Part shown: in pieces, positions 45,591 through 57,134 of the stretch
How positions within the stretch are numbered: the first letter of the stretch is position 1
Layout of the letters: each line of letters begins with the position of its first letter
Origin: Sitta carolinensis
Lineage: Eukaryota; Chordata; Aves; Passeriformes; Sittidae
NCBI GenBank assembly: GCA_032173965.1
Contig: JAVUNC010000005.1
Location: forward strand, 1,302,001 to 1,366,000
Length of the DNA stretch: 64,000 nucleotides
Direction: 5' to 3'
The notes under the pieces: model-generated
The model's database searches: none
Told to the model about the DNA's origin: nothing
The model's input: the letters and a program-made list of their open reading frames with translations, nothing else
Translations under genes and position numbers: made by a program

Positions 45591-47415
45591 AAGCACAAGC
45601 CCCTCTCATCAAGTGTAATTCATCTAAAGGTTGGACAGCCAGGCTGAACAAAGTTTGGGTCTCTCTCCACAAGAGCAGAGTTTCATTCCAGCCTAAGTTC
45701 AGCACCTGGGACAGAACATCTCCTGGAGACGTCGCTTTTTAGTTTTTTTTAAATCAGCCTGGGGGTTCTGAGTTAAAAATCCTCTCAGCCTTTTCCCGGG
45801 AGCTCCCTGGAGAGGTTGTCTGGAAGTGTGGCTGATCCAGGGTCCTGTGATAACCTCCAGGGTCAGGCAAGAAAATTCAGTTTGGGTATCAGCCTGAGTG
45901 TAGTCTGGGTTTTTCAAGCCTGAAGCTTCTGAGTTTGTAAAACTCTGTTTTTCCTGATGTTTTAGGTTTCTTAAATTTGTCCCCAGAACTTGAACAAAAG
46001 CATCAAGATTGTTTTTGTAACAATACTCATACTTGAAATTCTTTCTGTAGAATGCACTTTCTTTTGATGTCCCTATAGTTTAACCAATGTGAGTAAAGAA
46101 GTTATCTTTCGTTCACCAATCACAGTAATCTGCAAAAAAAATCCATAAAAAAAAAGAACGATTCTTTAAATAAACAAAATCAAATTAATCTCTCCAAACT
46201 ATTTTAAAAAAATTCCATGTCGTGTGTTATTTGCCACAACAACACCTGAGGGCCTCCCCAGAGCCCACATTCCTCAGGGTGGGGAGACACCAGGAAGAGC
46301 TGGACTAAAATCCCGTATTCCTCTCAATATACTTTATGCTGGTGGGGAAAAAAGCAACCAGCAGAAAAGCTTCATGAAAGAAAATCTCAGGGCTCCTCGC
46401 TGAGAGGGGCTTTGTGCTCAGAGGGAACCCTCTCTGGTAGTTTGATTACTTTTGGAATCAGCAAAACAGGCTGAAGGAATTGGATTTCTTCAGCCAAGGA
46501 AACAGAAGCCAAGTGGAGATGGAATAATAGTCTTCCAGGAGACTGGAGGTACTTGAAAAAGCGATGAGAGCAATTCTAGTTTTTCTAGGAGGAAAACAAT
46601 AAAAAGTGAGTTTAATTTTCAGTGAAAATGGTTCTGTTTGGGTACTAGGGGAGACTGGAATTCGTGTTCACCATAAAAATGCTAAAATGGCTGAACTGTG
46701 AAATTCCCTGATTGGAGGTTTTCAGTTGGGGTAAACTTTTGTTGAGCATGAGGCAAGATGTCCCTGGTTCAGCTTTGATCCAAGGGGCTCCCCTGTGATT
46801 GCAAAGAAAACTGATCACCTTAAACCAAAACTGATTCCGCAGTTCATTTCTCTGCTCAGCACGAGCCTTGGGGTTTGGTAACAGAGCAATGCTTCTCTCT
46901 GGTTTAATGTAATTCATCATCTCTGCACATCCAGGCTGCTGGATGATGAAGTTGATTTTAGCCCCTCAGTCTGGGGCTATACTCAAATTCTATCTACATC
47001 TCTATAGAGAAATGGATAATTCTAATTCTAATTTCAATTCTAAAATTCTATCTCTGTCTCCTCATGTGAATTCCTATGGGTTAATCTCTCCACTTCTCTT
47101 CATCAGATCTCTCCAGGAGCCTCTCCAAAGGTCCTGCCAGTCTCTGCTGGGAAATGCTGTCAGGTTTGGAGGGAATTCAGTCCACCTGAATGTGCCTTGA
47201 AGTGCAAAAGTTTCCAGAGGGTACGACTGGACTAATCCTGCATGGGCTGGCTTGATAGCAGAGGGTTCTGGAGTCTGCTCCCATCCTTGCAGCTCTCACT
47301 TCCATAAGCATGTATCTTTTTAATGACTTGGCTGGAGATGCTGCCTGCAAGGCAGCCTTGGGAATTCTTCCCTTTTCCAGCGGCCAGGTTAGGATGATAA
47401 AGAATTCCATGATCA
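45591..47415. other. Mostly unique AT-leaning sequence
   Basis: A possible ancient CR1 lies at 46460-46610 (see separate entry). The stretch 45960-46220 is AT-rich and repeat-free. No exon was recognised. Confidence 0.4.
46460..46610 (+). mobile_element. Possible ancient CR1 fragment
   Basis: 'acaggctgaaggaattgga' followed by 'cttccaggagactggaggta' and 'cttgaaaaagc' resembles the CR1 stretch with 'gctgaaggaattggg' and 'agccttccagtacctgaa'. The similarity is weak and could be chance. Confidence 0.35.
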
Positions 47416-47650
47416 GTGCATGCTAATGCTGAGCTATCACATTACTGACAATTGTCAGGTTGCTTCCCTTTGGGCTGGATGGATCTGGTGTTTTTGTACA
47501 GTGTATTATGGGCTAATTAATGCTGTTAATGATAATGGTTCTCCTGCAAGAAGCCTGGAGTATTATCTCTATTTATCTCCTTGTCACCATCCTTTTATCG
47601 AGCCATTAAAGGCAGGCAGGCTATGAGTGGGGCTATCAGCCCCCAGCATG
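47416..47650. promoter_or_regulatory. Candidate conserved regulatory island
   Basis: About 230 bp of repeat-free DNA is dense in homeodomain-type cores: ATGCTAAT at about 47420, CTAATTAA at 47512-47519, GTTAATGATAAT at 47525-47536, and two TTATCT GATA cores at 47553 and 47572. It also holds a perfect 14-base palindrome at 47445-47458. This density resembles developmental enhancers. Conservation cannot be tested here. Confidence 0.3.
47445..47458. repeat. Perfect 14-bp palindrome CTGACAATTGTCAG
   Basis: The core TGACA-NN-TGTCA is the arrangement bound by TALE homeodomain dimers (TGIF/PKNOX/MEIS type), here with AT at the centre. The centre is also a CAATTG E-box-like hexamer. The function is inferred. 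Confidence 0.5.
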
Positions 47651-47915
47651 AAATTCACTTACACCCAGATGGAAAGCACTCCACAGATGGAGGGTGGAGG
47701 CTTCCACTCGTCCTGGGGCCTGGGCTCTGCTCTCCTGGCTTCTCCTGCCCTCCCTCTCCCTGCACTTGGAGGGAAAAAAGTGCAGGGAAACCCCACCCAA
47801 CTCTGCTCGAGGTTGGAGGGTGATTTATCATCCACGGGGCACATCTTGGCAATCTTTAATATCTGCTGGAGACATGGGGATGGGACATTCTTCTACACCA
47901 CGAATCAGCAGAGCA

Positions 47916-48261
47916 ACTCCTTCTCCTCCTTCTTCTCCTCCTTCATCTCCTCCTTCTTCTCCTCCTTCTTCTTCTCCTCCTCCTTCTTCTCCTCCTCTCC
48001 TCCTTCTCCTCCTTCTCCTCCTTCTCCTCCTTCTCCTTCCTTCTCCTTCTCCTTCTCCTCTCCTTCTCCTTCTCCTTCTCCTTCTCCTTCTCCTTCTCCT
48101 TCTCCTTCTCCTTCTCCTTCTCCTTCTCCTTCTCCTTCTCCTTCTCCTTTCTCCTTTCTTCTCCTTCTCCTTCTCCTTCTCCTTCTCCTTCTCCTTCTCC
48201 TTCTCCTTCTCCTTCTCCTTCTCCTTCTCCTTCTCCTTCTCCTTCCTTTTTCTTCTCCTTC
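47916..48261. repeat. (CTTCTC)n polypyrimidine tract, about 345 bp
   Basis: Mixed CTCCTTCTC units to about 48030 are followed by an almost pure CTTCTC hexanucleotide array to about 48250. All bases are C or T apart from an isolated 'catctcc'. Frames through it give 300-residue Ser-Phe, Pro-Ser, Leu or Arg-Arg runs that are not genes. It is triplex-prone. Confidence 0.97.
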
Positions 48262-48272
48262 GTTTAATTTTC

Positions 48273-48278
48273 TGTTTG

Positions 48279-48309
<31 letters not shown>

Positions 48310-48316
48310 TTTTTTT
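48273..48316. repeat. (GTTT)n and poly(T)
   Basis: GTTT/GTTTT units run into a T12 stretch just 3' of the pyrimidine tract. Confidence 0.95.
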
Positions 48317-50393
48317 GCAATCCACCACGAAGAAGAAAACACAGTGTTTGGGGAGTGCTGGTGTTCAGGGCCCTGGGAAGAGGAGGGTAAGTGCTTTTTC
48401 ATCAGGGGAAACTCAATCGAGATGCTCTTTCCCAGTCAGTCACCACCCCCAAGTGAGAGAGCAGGAAATTCTCGACGTTGTCTCCCTGACAAAAAAAGGA
48501 AAGGGGCTTTTGTGTTTCTGTGGTGGTGGAAAGAGCCACAGACACCTTTCCCAGGGGAGAAATGATCACAGCAACAGAAATCCATTGGACAGATAAAAGC
48601 AGACTCTCCTTTTGCTCAAAAGCAGCACAAATAGGAGCTGGGGAGGTCTGAGGCTCAGGCTGCAGAGAGAAACCCTTTCTGATATGTGTCTCTTCTCTGT
48701 CAAAACAGTTTAATATTTTTTTTTTTCTCAAATGCAGGCTTGAAAGTTGTCTTTGTAAAGGAAATGTTTAAATACAAAGAGCTTGAAGAAGATGTAGGGA
48801 AAATCTTCAGGGATCAGTCGTTGTAGCAAGAAACTTTGGAGAACACAGGCTCGACCCAGCCATTAATCTGAAGTGGAAAAGGAAAACAGCTCAGGGTTGG
48901 AAAAGCACTGACACCTGGGGTCCTGCTGCAGCCCTCCTGGAGGGCTCAAGAAGTGTCCTGGCTTTGCTTCTCAGCCACATCCACCCAACATTTGCTGTCC
49001 CACACAAAATCCTCCCACTGGTTCAGGACACCCCGAGATGTTGTGAGGCTGGCAGGGAAATCACAAACACAGGCAGAACAACATCAGTGCCTTCCACCAG
49101 CTCTCTGCAAACTGCCAGCCTGCTATTTTACTTTTTTTTTTTCCTTTGTGCTTTTATACCCGGGGAGCTGTGATTGCTGTGGATTTCCTTCTGAGGAATT
49201 CAGAGCCAAGTCCCATCTGGGTGGCTCTGAGGGGATCTGCTTCATGTGGCAGCAGCCAGAGAGGGATGCACAGCCCTGCTCTTCACCAGCTGAGGATGGA
49301 GAGCCAGTCAACAGCATTAAAAAACAATTAAACCATCACCTAATTCAGGTTAAGACATGCAGTGCACCAAGGCACCTCTTAGGATGCTGCTTCCCCAACA
49401 GAGTGGGGAGAGTTCCAACCCAACTTGTGGAGGAGCTGTAAAAATCCCAAATCTTTCCCACAGCACCATGCAGGGGCTGCAAACTTTCAGCAAATTAAGA
49501 TCCTTCTCCTTTGGCAGGATGAGTCCTTGAGTTGCCTTTTCCCCGTGCCAACATACTAAGCAGTGTGAAAAATAACTTATTTTGCCCTAGGACGCCAAAT
49601 CCATAGGAAGTTCATGGATTTCTTTACCCCTCATCCAGCTGCTGTCTTGTGCACCATGCAAAATAAAGGAATTTCCCAAAGAATCATTTCCACCTGATCA
49701 GGCAAATGATATCCTGCTTTGTCCAAAGATGGATGGATCAAGGAGAGCGTGCAAATTCCTGCTGTCTCCAAAATATCCAGCTCATGTGGTGGCCCAAAAT
49801 GAACAAAATTCCTTGACAACAGATTATTTTGGAAAAATTCTGAGTGGGGTATAACTGTGGGGATGCCCATCAGATCCCAAATTACCCCTCTTCTCCAGTA
49901 ACAAAGCCCCGTTGCAATGTTGTACCTCACCTGGAGTCCTGCTGTAACTCAGGGACTGAAGAAAAATACGTTAAAAAATTCCATTTATCATTAAAAACTT
50001 GATTTGAGAGGTCAAGTTTTTCTAAGCTGGGCTTTGTCTGGATATGGTTCAGGCCTAGCACAAGGTGTCAAAGAGGAGGGCACAGCTGATCCAGACTCTG
50101 TGGCTCCACCAGTCCCTCTGGCTGTGCCCAGATGGAAAAGTGCAAATATCCATCCCCTGGCTCCAAGGCTGCAGTGCTGGTGTCCCACACACCCCGAGGA
50201 TTTGAGAAATTGTTCTTATTAGGCAGAGCTGGTGAGAACACAGAACAAAAAACCCCAAATCTGCACAAAACCTCCTCTCCCTGAGGCTCAGAAAGTGCCC
50301 AACAAACGGCTCAGCTCCTCCTAGACCAAGTTTGGGACAGTTGGAAATTGTCTGGAGCAACATTTCCTCTCAATTTCAACCCCCTGATCCAGC
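48317..50393. other. Unique sequence, nothing recognised
   Basis: No exon or known repeat was recognised. A small T run lies at 48716-48726 and another at 49132-49142. The last four bases, CAGC at 50390-50393, are the left target duplication of the LTR that follows. Confidence 0.45.
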
Positions 50394-50901
50394 TGAGGTC
50401 TTCTGGAGGCTGCCCTGGAGCACAGAGCAGGCAGAGCCAAAGGACAAAGCAGGGATCTATTAAAAGGGATCTATTAAAAGGGATTTATTAAAAGGGATCT
50501 ATTAAAAGGGATTTATTAAAAGGGATTTATTAAAAGGCCTCCCTGGGCAGCACCAGAGCCCGGCTGGACCACACCAAGATGAACCCAAAATGGTCACAAA
50601 AATGGACAATTGGCCATGAGATCTCCCACTTTTGTAAGTTTTGGTCCATGAGCATATTGGAGTTAATTGTCCAACCACAGCTTCAGGTTATGAAGCTCCA
50701 ACCTCCTTGTTTTCCTTCTCACTTCACTGTTGTTTTCATTCTAGGGTCTGAAAGTTGTCCTTGGTACCAAACTAGAGAAGGAATTGTTTTGTTTTTCTGC
50801 TCTGTGATGAGAGCTTAGTGGCACTTAACATGAAACCTAAAACTACCCACTAAACCAGCCCAGAATGTAAAAAATATAAAAGATAAAAACTTAAAGCATC
50901 A
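50394..50901 (-). mobile_element. Solo LTR, family A (copy 2), minus strand
   Basis: Read on minus, it starts TGATGCTTTAAG at 50901, identical for 12 bases to the start of copy 3 (57135). It then shares 'accaaggacaac', 'cctgaagctg', 'ttggacaattaa', 'tggaccaaaactta' and 'gctctggtgctgcccagg'. It ends in 'gcagcctcc...cctca', matching copy 3's 'gtagcctctccaggcatca'. Flanking 4-bp duplications CAGC lie at 50390-50393 and 50902-50905. It is 508 bp, longer than copy 3 partly because of the repeat at 50451-50534. No internal retroviral genes adjoin it. Four-base duplications suggest a gamma-type (ERV1-like) element. Confidence 0.88.
50451..50534 (-). repeat. Six 14-bp repeats carrying the LTR poly(A) signal
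   Basis: Six exact-length units occur, AGGGATCTATTAAA or AGGGATTTATTAAA on plus. On the LTR's own strand these read TTTAATAAATCCCT (containing AATAAA) in units 3, 5 and 6 and TTTAATAGATCCCT in units 1, 2 and 4. Copy 1 has a single equivalent, 'tttaataaaatccct', at about 5019, so the array is a local expansion in this copy or its lineage. Confidence 0.93.
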
Positions 50902-50905
50902 CAGC

Positions 50906-53695
50906 CACGAGTTTTGATGGAACCTGATTGAAATGTGCCCAGGAAAAAATATGAAACATAAACACTGGGGATGGCAAAAATCAGCTGGACATGCCTCCTC
51001 ATCTATTTACCTCCGAAAGCTTCCCTGGAGATAATGCCTGATTTTGTTCCACAAATGAGGAATAATGAGAAAGGCAGTGTTGGCCAATGGCTGCCATTTT
51101 TGCAAACACCATCCCTGGGCTCAACATTTGTCCCTATTTATTTTGCAGAAGTGTGTTTTCTTTTTTTTTTTTTTTTTTTTTTTTAGACTTTATTAACTCT
51201 CTCTCTGCCTTTTTAATTTTTTTTTTCTCTCTTTCTTACAGCTCTGAAATGCAACAGGTGAAAAGTCCTGGTCCAAAAGCTGATGGAAAAAAACAAGACA
51301 GTCAGGTGTCCAGCTGGCTGTGAGGTAGGAAAGGAATGGATGCTTAATTAACAATTAGAATAATAATGATAATAAAAAGTGTCAGGTGATTAATACAGCT
51401 TCTTGCTGGATTATTCCAGATATCCAGATATTCTAGATAATCCATGAAATCTTCAATTCCTGCTGCTTGCTTGCCATGCTGTTCTTTCCTTCCTTCATTT
51501 TTATTTTTGTTTTCCTTACTGAGCGAATTGTATTTTTTGGGATGCACTTCCACTGGAAGCAGGAGATCTTATTGCAAAGTGTGTGGGAATACCAGAGCTG
51601 TTCTTCCACAAGTTCTGTGGATGTGGAATCACTGTCCCATCCTGGATACAAGGCCTGGAAAGGGTCCTGTGCTCCAGCTTGTCACTCCTGCTTTTTTAAT
51701 CCTTGTAACCATTTTATCCATGAAACCCTCTGCAATCTTCTGTGTCTGCTATTAATTGTTGTGATGCTGTAAATTGGGAACGATTTATTCCTGGACAAGT
51801 CAGGAGGAGCCTTGATGTCCAAGCAAGTAAAAAAGGAACTTTTATCAGTGCTTTTTGGCACATTCCTTGCCCACAATCCCATCCAAGGGCAGGGCATTGA
51901 ATCCTTGGCTCTCTCTGATAAGGTGGATAAAAAAAATACCTGAAACAGTGGCTCTGTAAAATAATTCAATAGTTGTAAACCCCCAGCCCTTCTCACAAGG
52001 CAGGAAAATGAGCAATAACTGTTTTCACAGGAAAATGAACAATAACATTTTCATATTTGTCCAGTGCTCTGCAAATCCATAAAACCTCATTTTATCTCTC
52101 AAAGATCATTAAATAAAACCCCAGAGTCTTCAGAGACTGGAGAAATGGGGCAAACACTCGGGGCAGGAGCAGAGGGGAGCAGAGGGAGTCACAGAGATTG
52201 CTCAGAAGAAGAACAAAGAAGGAAGGATTTGAGGAGAGGTGAAGCTCAGAGGAAGGACAGAAAGGTGGAAGAATCCTCTTTACTAAGAACACAGAGATGT
52301 GATTTTTACGTATTTAAAAAAAAAAATACTTCCACATGAAACAAAACGAAGAAAGCCCCTTTGATGGGTTTATTGCTCTGTTTTTATGGATCTGAGTCTT
52401 GTTCCTACAAAGGTCTCATTCCATCATTCACCCTCAACAAAGTGGTTTTATGGTCTGTTCACCCTCCCTTAAAGTAACCCCAAAATGTGGGGGTTTTTTT
52501 TGTACAAAAATTGAGTCAATCTCTCCAGTTTCCCCATATTTTAAATGTCAAATTTAAATTAAATGTCAAATTAAAACTCAAACCCCTCTCCAAGTTAATT
52601 CATTGGGATAAAAGATAATAAAAATGGGAAAAAGTAAGAAAATAAGAAAACCCCCTGCTTTAATGCAACATTAAATTATGATTTAAAGCCACAAGAACCA
52701 GAAAATTCAGAGTTAAAGCTCCCAGAGCCCACTGAACAACGCCACGTGCCAGAAAAATGATTTGGAGAAGGGGTCACAGCCCCAGTGGTCCAGGGAGCTC
52801 CCAACCTTCAGCCTGGAATTCCTCTGCTAATGTGCTTCTCCCTCCCTTCCCAACACATTTCAAGCCTTGCAAAGAGCAAATTATACCAATCTCTAATATT
52901 CTAAATTTGTTTTATGTGCTAAATACTACTTTGTTCAGTGCCACACTCTTTGCTAACATAATACATTAGGTTTAATGGTGCAATCTTGTGGAAGAATATC
53001 CCAGAAAAACACTTTGAGTGAGCCTTCTCTGTCCATCTGAAATGGATATAAGCAGGTACGTGGGAGACAGGGTTTAATGGGTAAAGAGACATTGCCATCT
53101 TCCAGAAAAACCCGGAAAATGAGACTTTAGAAAAAAAAGAGGTGAGTGAGGAGAAACTGGGCACCAGCTGGGAGCAGGAAGAAGGTGCCACCCACCTGTG
53201 GGGATTTCAGACTGTGGGATGGTTGTAGGGTGACATGAAGTCATTTTTTCCACCCCCTGATGCACATTTTTATCTTCTCTTATCCAAAACGAGCTCAAAC
53301 CCTCTTTGGGCTCCCACTTGTGCCATTCCCAGGGTCCCATCAAGCCTCAGAGAGCTCCTGTGAGTCCCACACTGAAGGTGACACTGCTGGGGACACTGCT
53401 GGCCATGGTGGCTCCTGCCACAGCAAAAACAGTGGAGCAAGCCTTGGCAAGATGGGAAAACTCAGGAGGAAGGGATGCTGGGTGAGGGGAAACACTGCTT
53501 GGTCCAAAAACACAGCAGTGTTGGGTCTCAGGTTTTTCCTCAGAGGGAAAGACGGTGAAAATATCCCTGATCTTCCTCTCTCTGGGAGTGGTGCTGCCAT
53601 GAAACAGCCCTGCATGGAGAAGTGACATTTCCTGGCTTTTCCTTCAAAGGAAGGGGCTCCAGCAGTGTAGGAATTGGGATATTAGGGACAGGAAT
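50906..53695. other. Mostly unique AT-leaning sequence
   Basis: It contains a T24 run (51161-51184) and a short local repeat 'aaatgtcaaatt' at about 52544 and 52561. No exon or other repeat was recognised. Confidence 0.45.
51161..51184. repeat. Poly(T) run of 24
   Basis: An uninterrupted homopolymer, followed 35 bases later by a further T-rich stretch at 51212-51238. No retroposed body with a minus-strand A-tail was recognised. Confidence 0.95.
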
Positions 53696-53762
53696 TAGTG
53701 CTGGACTTGGCAGCACTGGGTTGCTGCTTGGATTTGATGGCCTTAAGAATCTTTTCCAGCCT
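53696..53762 (+). mobile_element. Short CR1 3'-end remnant
   Basis: 'gtgctggacttggcagcact', 'gggttgctgcttggatttga' and 'tggccttaagaatcttttcc' correspond to the CR1 tail of the 'ggcagtgctgggtta...gatggtctta' type. The octamer end is lost. A 'cctggtcagggataaaa' block just downstream is duplicated at about 53760 and 53798. Confidence 0.75.
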
Positions 53763-54569
53763 GGTCAGGGATAAAAGGAGATGCTCTGGTTTTACCTGGT
53801 CAGGGATAAAAAGCTTTGGAGTGCCAGGAGACATCAGCAAGGCACAGGAAAACCCTGCAGCTTTTCTGGGGCTCAGAGGGAAAAGTGCAGAAGGGCAACC
53901 TTATAGCATCAGCAAACTGTTCCTCCCAAATAAAACATCTCCATCTCCATCCCCACCCAAAAAGGAGCTGTGATTTCTGGATTTAGGTCTGTTCACATCC
54001 ACTCAGCACAAAAATCCCAGAATGGACATGACACATGTGAGGGTTTGGAGTGGCTGGAAGCCTTTTGACCTGTGAGCACGTGTGAAATCAGAATTAACCT
54101 GTCTTTGCCCAATCCCAGGCAGGGCTGTGATATCCCTGCTGACCTGTGGCAGGCACAATCCCCCACGCTGCTCCTGCAGCCCACCCTGCTCCTCGGGAGA
54201 GGCCCCATGATGGGAAAATACCCGTGCAAGAAAAGAGCTGGAATTACAGCACCGAGGAGGCAAAGATCTTCAGGAATTAATCCAGCAACACATCACACAC
54301 ACGTTGAGCCGTGTCCATGAAATTGGATTTGCTGGGAGCTGGGGGGATTTGCCCTGCTCAGGTATTACAGGCTCTGCAAACAGCACTGATGATGGCGTGT
54401 GGCTGCTGAGAAAAGCTCAGAGGGGCCTGAAGTGTTGCAGGAATTCAGCACTGGGGAGTGACACTGGCCAGCAAGGGAAAGGGGGCTGGGATATAAGCGC
54501 TGGAAAAAATATGTTGGAGAGAGCTTTGCACCTTCCTGACTTGCCTGGACTCAAAAATTGTGAATTTGT

Positions 54570-54718
54570 CATCCCTGAAAGTGTTCAGGGCTCCCTGGAT
54601 GGGGTTTGGAGCAACCTGGGATAGTAAAAAGTGTCCCTGCCCAGGGCAGGGGGTGGAACTGGGTGGGTTTTTAAGTCCCTCCCAAGCCAAAGCAGTCTCT
54701 GACTCAATGATTCTATGA
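54570..54718 (+). mobile_element. CR1 LINE fragment, 3' end
   Basis: The order is 'atccctgaaagtgttcaggg', 'ggatggggtttggagcaacc', 'tgggatagtaaaaagtgtcc', 'ctgcccagggcagggggtgg' and 'ctcccaagccaaagcagtct', with a preserved 'atgattctatga' octamer end. Confidence 0.93.
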
Positions 54719-55935
54719 AAATTAGCAATAACATCCTTAGCTCACCTCTTCACTTATTTATGACACTACAGAGTAATCTGAAAAGGTCTTTTCCAGCTGG
54801 TTTTCTTTTTCCCCTTTCCTGCCTGAATTTTTACCTTAGAAACAGCAAAACCAGCAAAGACACAGGAGGGTCACTGTTATGCCCTGGAGGGTTTTTTGCT
54901 CTTTATCAGGGACATTCAGAAGTCCACAACAAAATTTCTTTCTCCTACCTTGTTCTCAGGCCCTCGAGCTGAAGAGGAGATAAAAATGGAAGAAATGCCA
55001 GCTGGAAGATGAATTGAAATCCCATCCCCTTCTCAGTTACTCACTGTCCATCTCTTTTGACACCTTGGGCCTCTCTAGCCACAGATTTGTCAGGTGCCTT
55101 TTTTTATTTTTATTATTATTATTATTAAAAAAGCCATGGAAGTACTTCTGTTCCTATGGTGCCATTCATCTTGCCAGCACTTAGAGGCCATTAGTTAATT
55201 GAGCTTCTAAATATTGCTGCAAGGGAGGGAAGCTGCCTGTGTTTGTAGGAGATGTGTGGGAAGGAGGAGGCTGAATTTCCCTCCCCAAACCCCACAGGTG
55301 GGATTCAGCCAGCTCAGATAAAGGTGACCCCTCAGGAGCTGGTGGTTGCAGTCCTTTAACACTCTACAGAAGGATTTATCTCCCCTTACAGCAAATATCA
55401 ATGTTTGGCTGGTAAAAAGACAGGGTTTGGGGAGACGAATCCAACTTCAAGCAGTTTGTACAGGACTGAAAAATAAATTTGTGTTGGAGGCAAGAGTGAT
55501 TTGCAGCAAGCCAGGAGCGGAGGCACTGCAAAGTTTGTGTTTCCTTGCAAATCTTGCTCAGTTTGTGGCTTAGAGCCAGAAATGACATCCTGGAGATGTC
55601 TTAAAACCACAGATACCACTGAGAGATACAATAACCAGGGAGCAACCACACTGCCAGGCAGGCAGCACTTTGTAAAAGCTGAGCTGAAAACAAACACCAG
55701 GACATCCTCCAGGTGGACGGTGCTGCTGCTGGCTGCATCATCACAGCAGGGATTTGGACAGGGTCAGAAGAGCAATTGGACAAATTCCTGAGAGAAAAAC
55801 CCCCAAATTCTGCATGCTTGCTAAATATAGAGATCCCTTTCCCAGGCATCTGTAGTGGGGATTGTGCTGGATGGAAGATTGTTAGGGTAATTCTGGGGTT
55901 TAGGTAATGGTGAGTGCTGAGTAACATCAGTAGCC
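54719..55935. other. Unique sequence with a small (TTA)n
   Basis: A (TTA)n array lies at 55099-55126. No exon was recognised up to the tetranucleotide array. Confidence 0.45.
55099..55126. repeat. (TTA)n microsatellite
   Basis: A short T run is followed by five or six TTA units. Confidence 0.95.
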
Positions 55936-56660
55936 ACCCATCCATCCACATCCACATCATCCATCATCCATCCATCCATCCATCCATCATCCATCCATCC
56001 ATCCATCCATCCATCCATCACCATCCATCCATCCATCCATCCATCCATCCATCCATCCATCCATCCAATCCAATCCATCCATCCATCATCCATCCATCCA
56101 TCCATCCATCATCCATCCTCACATCCATCCAATCCATCCATCCATCCATCCATCCATCCATCCATCCATCCATCCATCCATCCATCATCCATCCATCCAT
56201 CCATCCATCCATCCATCCATCCATCCATCCATCCATCATCCATCCATCCATCCATCCATCATCCATCCATCCATCCATCCATCCATCCATCCATCCATCC
56301 ATCCATCCATCCATCATCCATCCATCCATCATCCATCATCCATCCATCCATCCATCCATCCATCCATCCACATCCATCCATCCATCCATCCATCCTCCAT
56401 CCATCCATCATCCATCCATCCATCCATCCATCCATCCATACCATCCATCCATCCATCCACATCCATCCATCCATCATCCATCCATCCATCCATCCATCCA
56501 TCCATCATCCATCCATCCATCCATCCATCCATCCATCCATCCATCCATCCATCATCCATCCATCCATCCATCCATCCATCTCCATCCATCCATCCATCCA
56601 TCCATCCACCACCATCCATCCATCCATCACCATCCATCCATCCATCATCCCTCATCCATG
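55936..56660. repeat. (ATCC)n array, about 725 bp
   Basis: A long tetranucleotide array is interrupted by frequent 3-base 'atc' units, and by occasional 'cacatcc', 'caatcc' and 'ctcc' variants. A CATCCATGGATG palindrome closes the right end (about 56653-56664). It is the same motif and strand as the smaller array at 15770. The frames of up to 266 codons are repeat translations. Confidence 0.98.
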
Positions 56661-57134
56661 GATGATGTTCAGATTCCCCCTGAGACACCCCAGTGTCTCT
56701 GGGGACATCCCTGAGCTGCCCCACCTCCAGCACAAAGGTTCCCTGCAGCAGGACCTCTGCTGCCTGGCAGAGAGGGAGGGGATTTGTGTTTCCCACTCCA
56801 GATCCTGCAGGCATGGGTTAACCTTGCAGGCAGGCTGTGGGCACACGTGGCTGAGGGAAAGCTGCAGAGCCACAACCCAAAAAGCTCCTGCTCTGCGACT
56901 GAATAAAGCTGCAGTGCCCTGGCAGCGTTTGCAGCCTCTCAACTGCCTCTTGTTGAGGTTTAACAGCAGAGGCAGGGCTGGCCTCCAAAGCACAGAAGAT
57001 GGATTTGGGCTCAAGCCTGTCCGTGCACCACTGAGTGTAACCATCCACCAAATGTGTGACTGGAAAGAGCTGCTGTGACAGCAGAGCTGGGAGAGCAGGG
57101 GCAGGCACCTCTGCCAGCCAGATCCAGTCTGGGC
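56661..57134. other. Unique sequence, nothing recognised
   Basis: No exon or repeat was identified. The last four bases, GGGC, are the left target duplication of the LTR that follows. Confidence 0.45.

Noticed and set aside
47627..48596. Long plus frames of about 300 codons
   Set aside because: Most of the length is translation of the (CTTCTC)n array (Ser-Phe, Pro-Ser and Leu runs). The flanks match no protein.
51161..51184. Minus-strand retroposon A-tail
   Set aside because: No retroposed body was recognised on the right side, and plain homopolymer expansion explains it.
55914..56814. 266-codon plus and 161-codon minus frames
   Set aside because: They are translations of the (ATCC)n array in frames His-Pro-Ser-Ile and Trp-Met-Asp-Gly.
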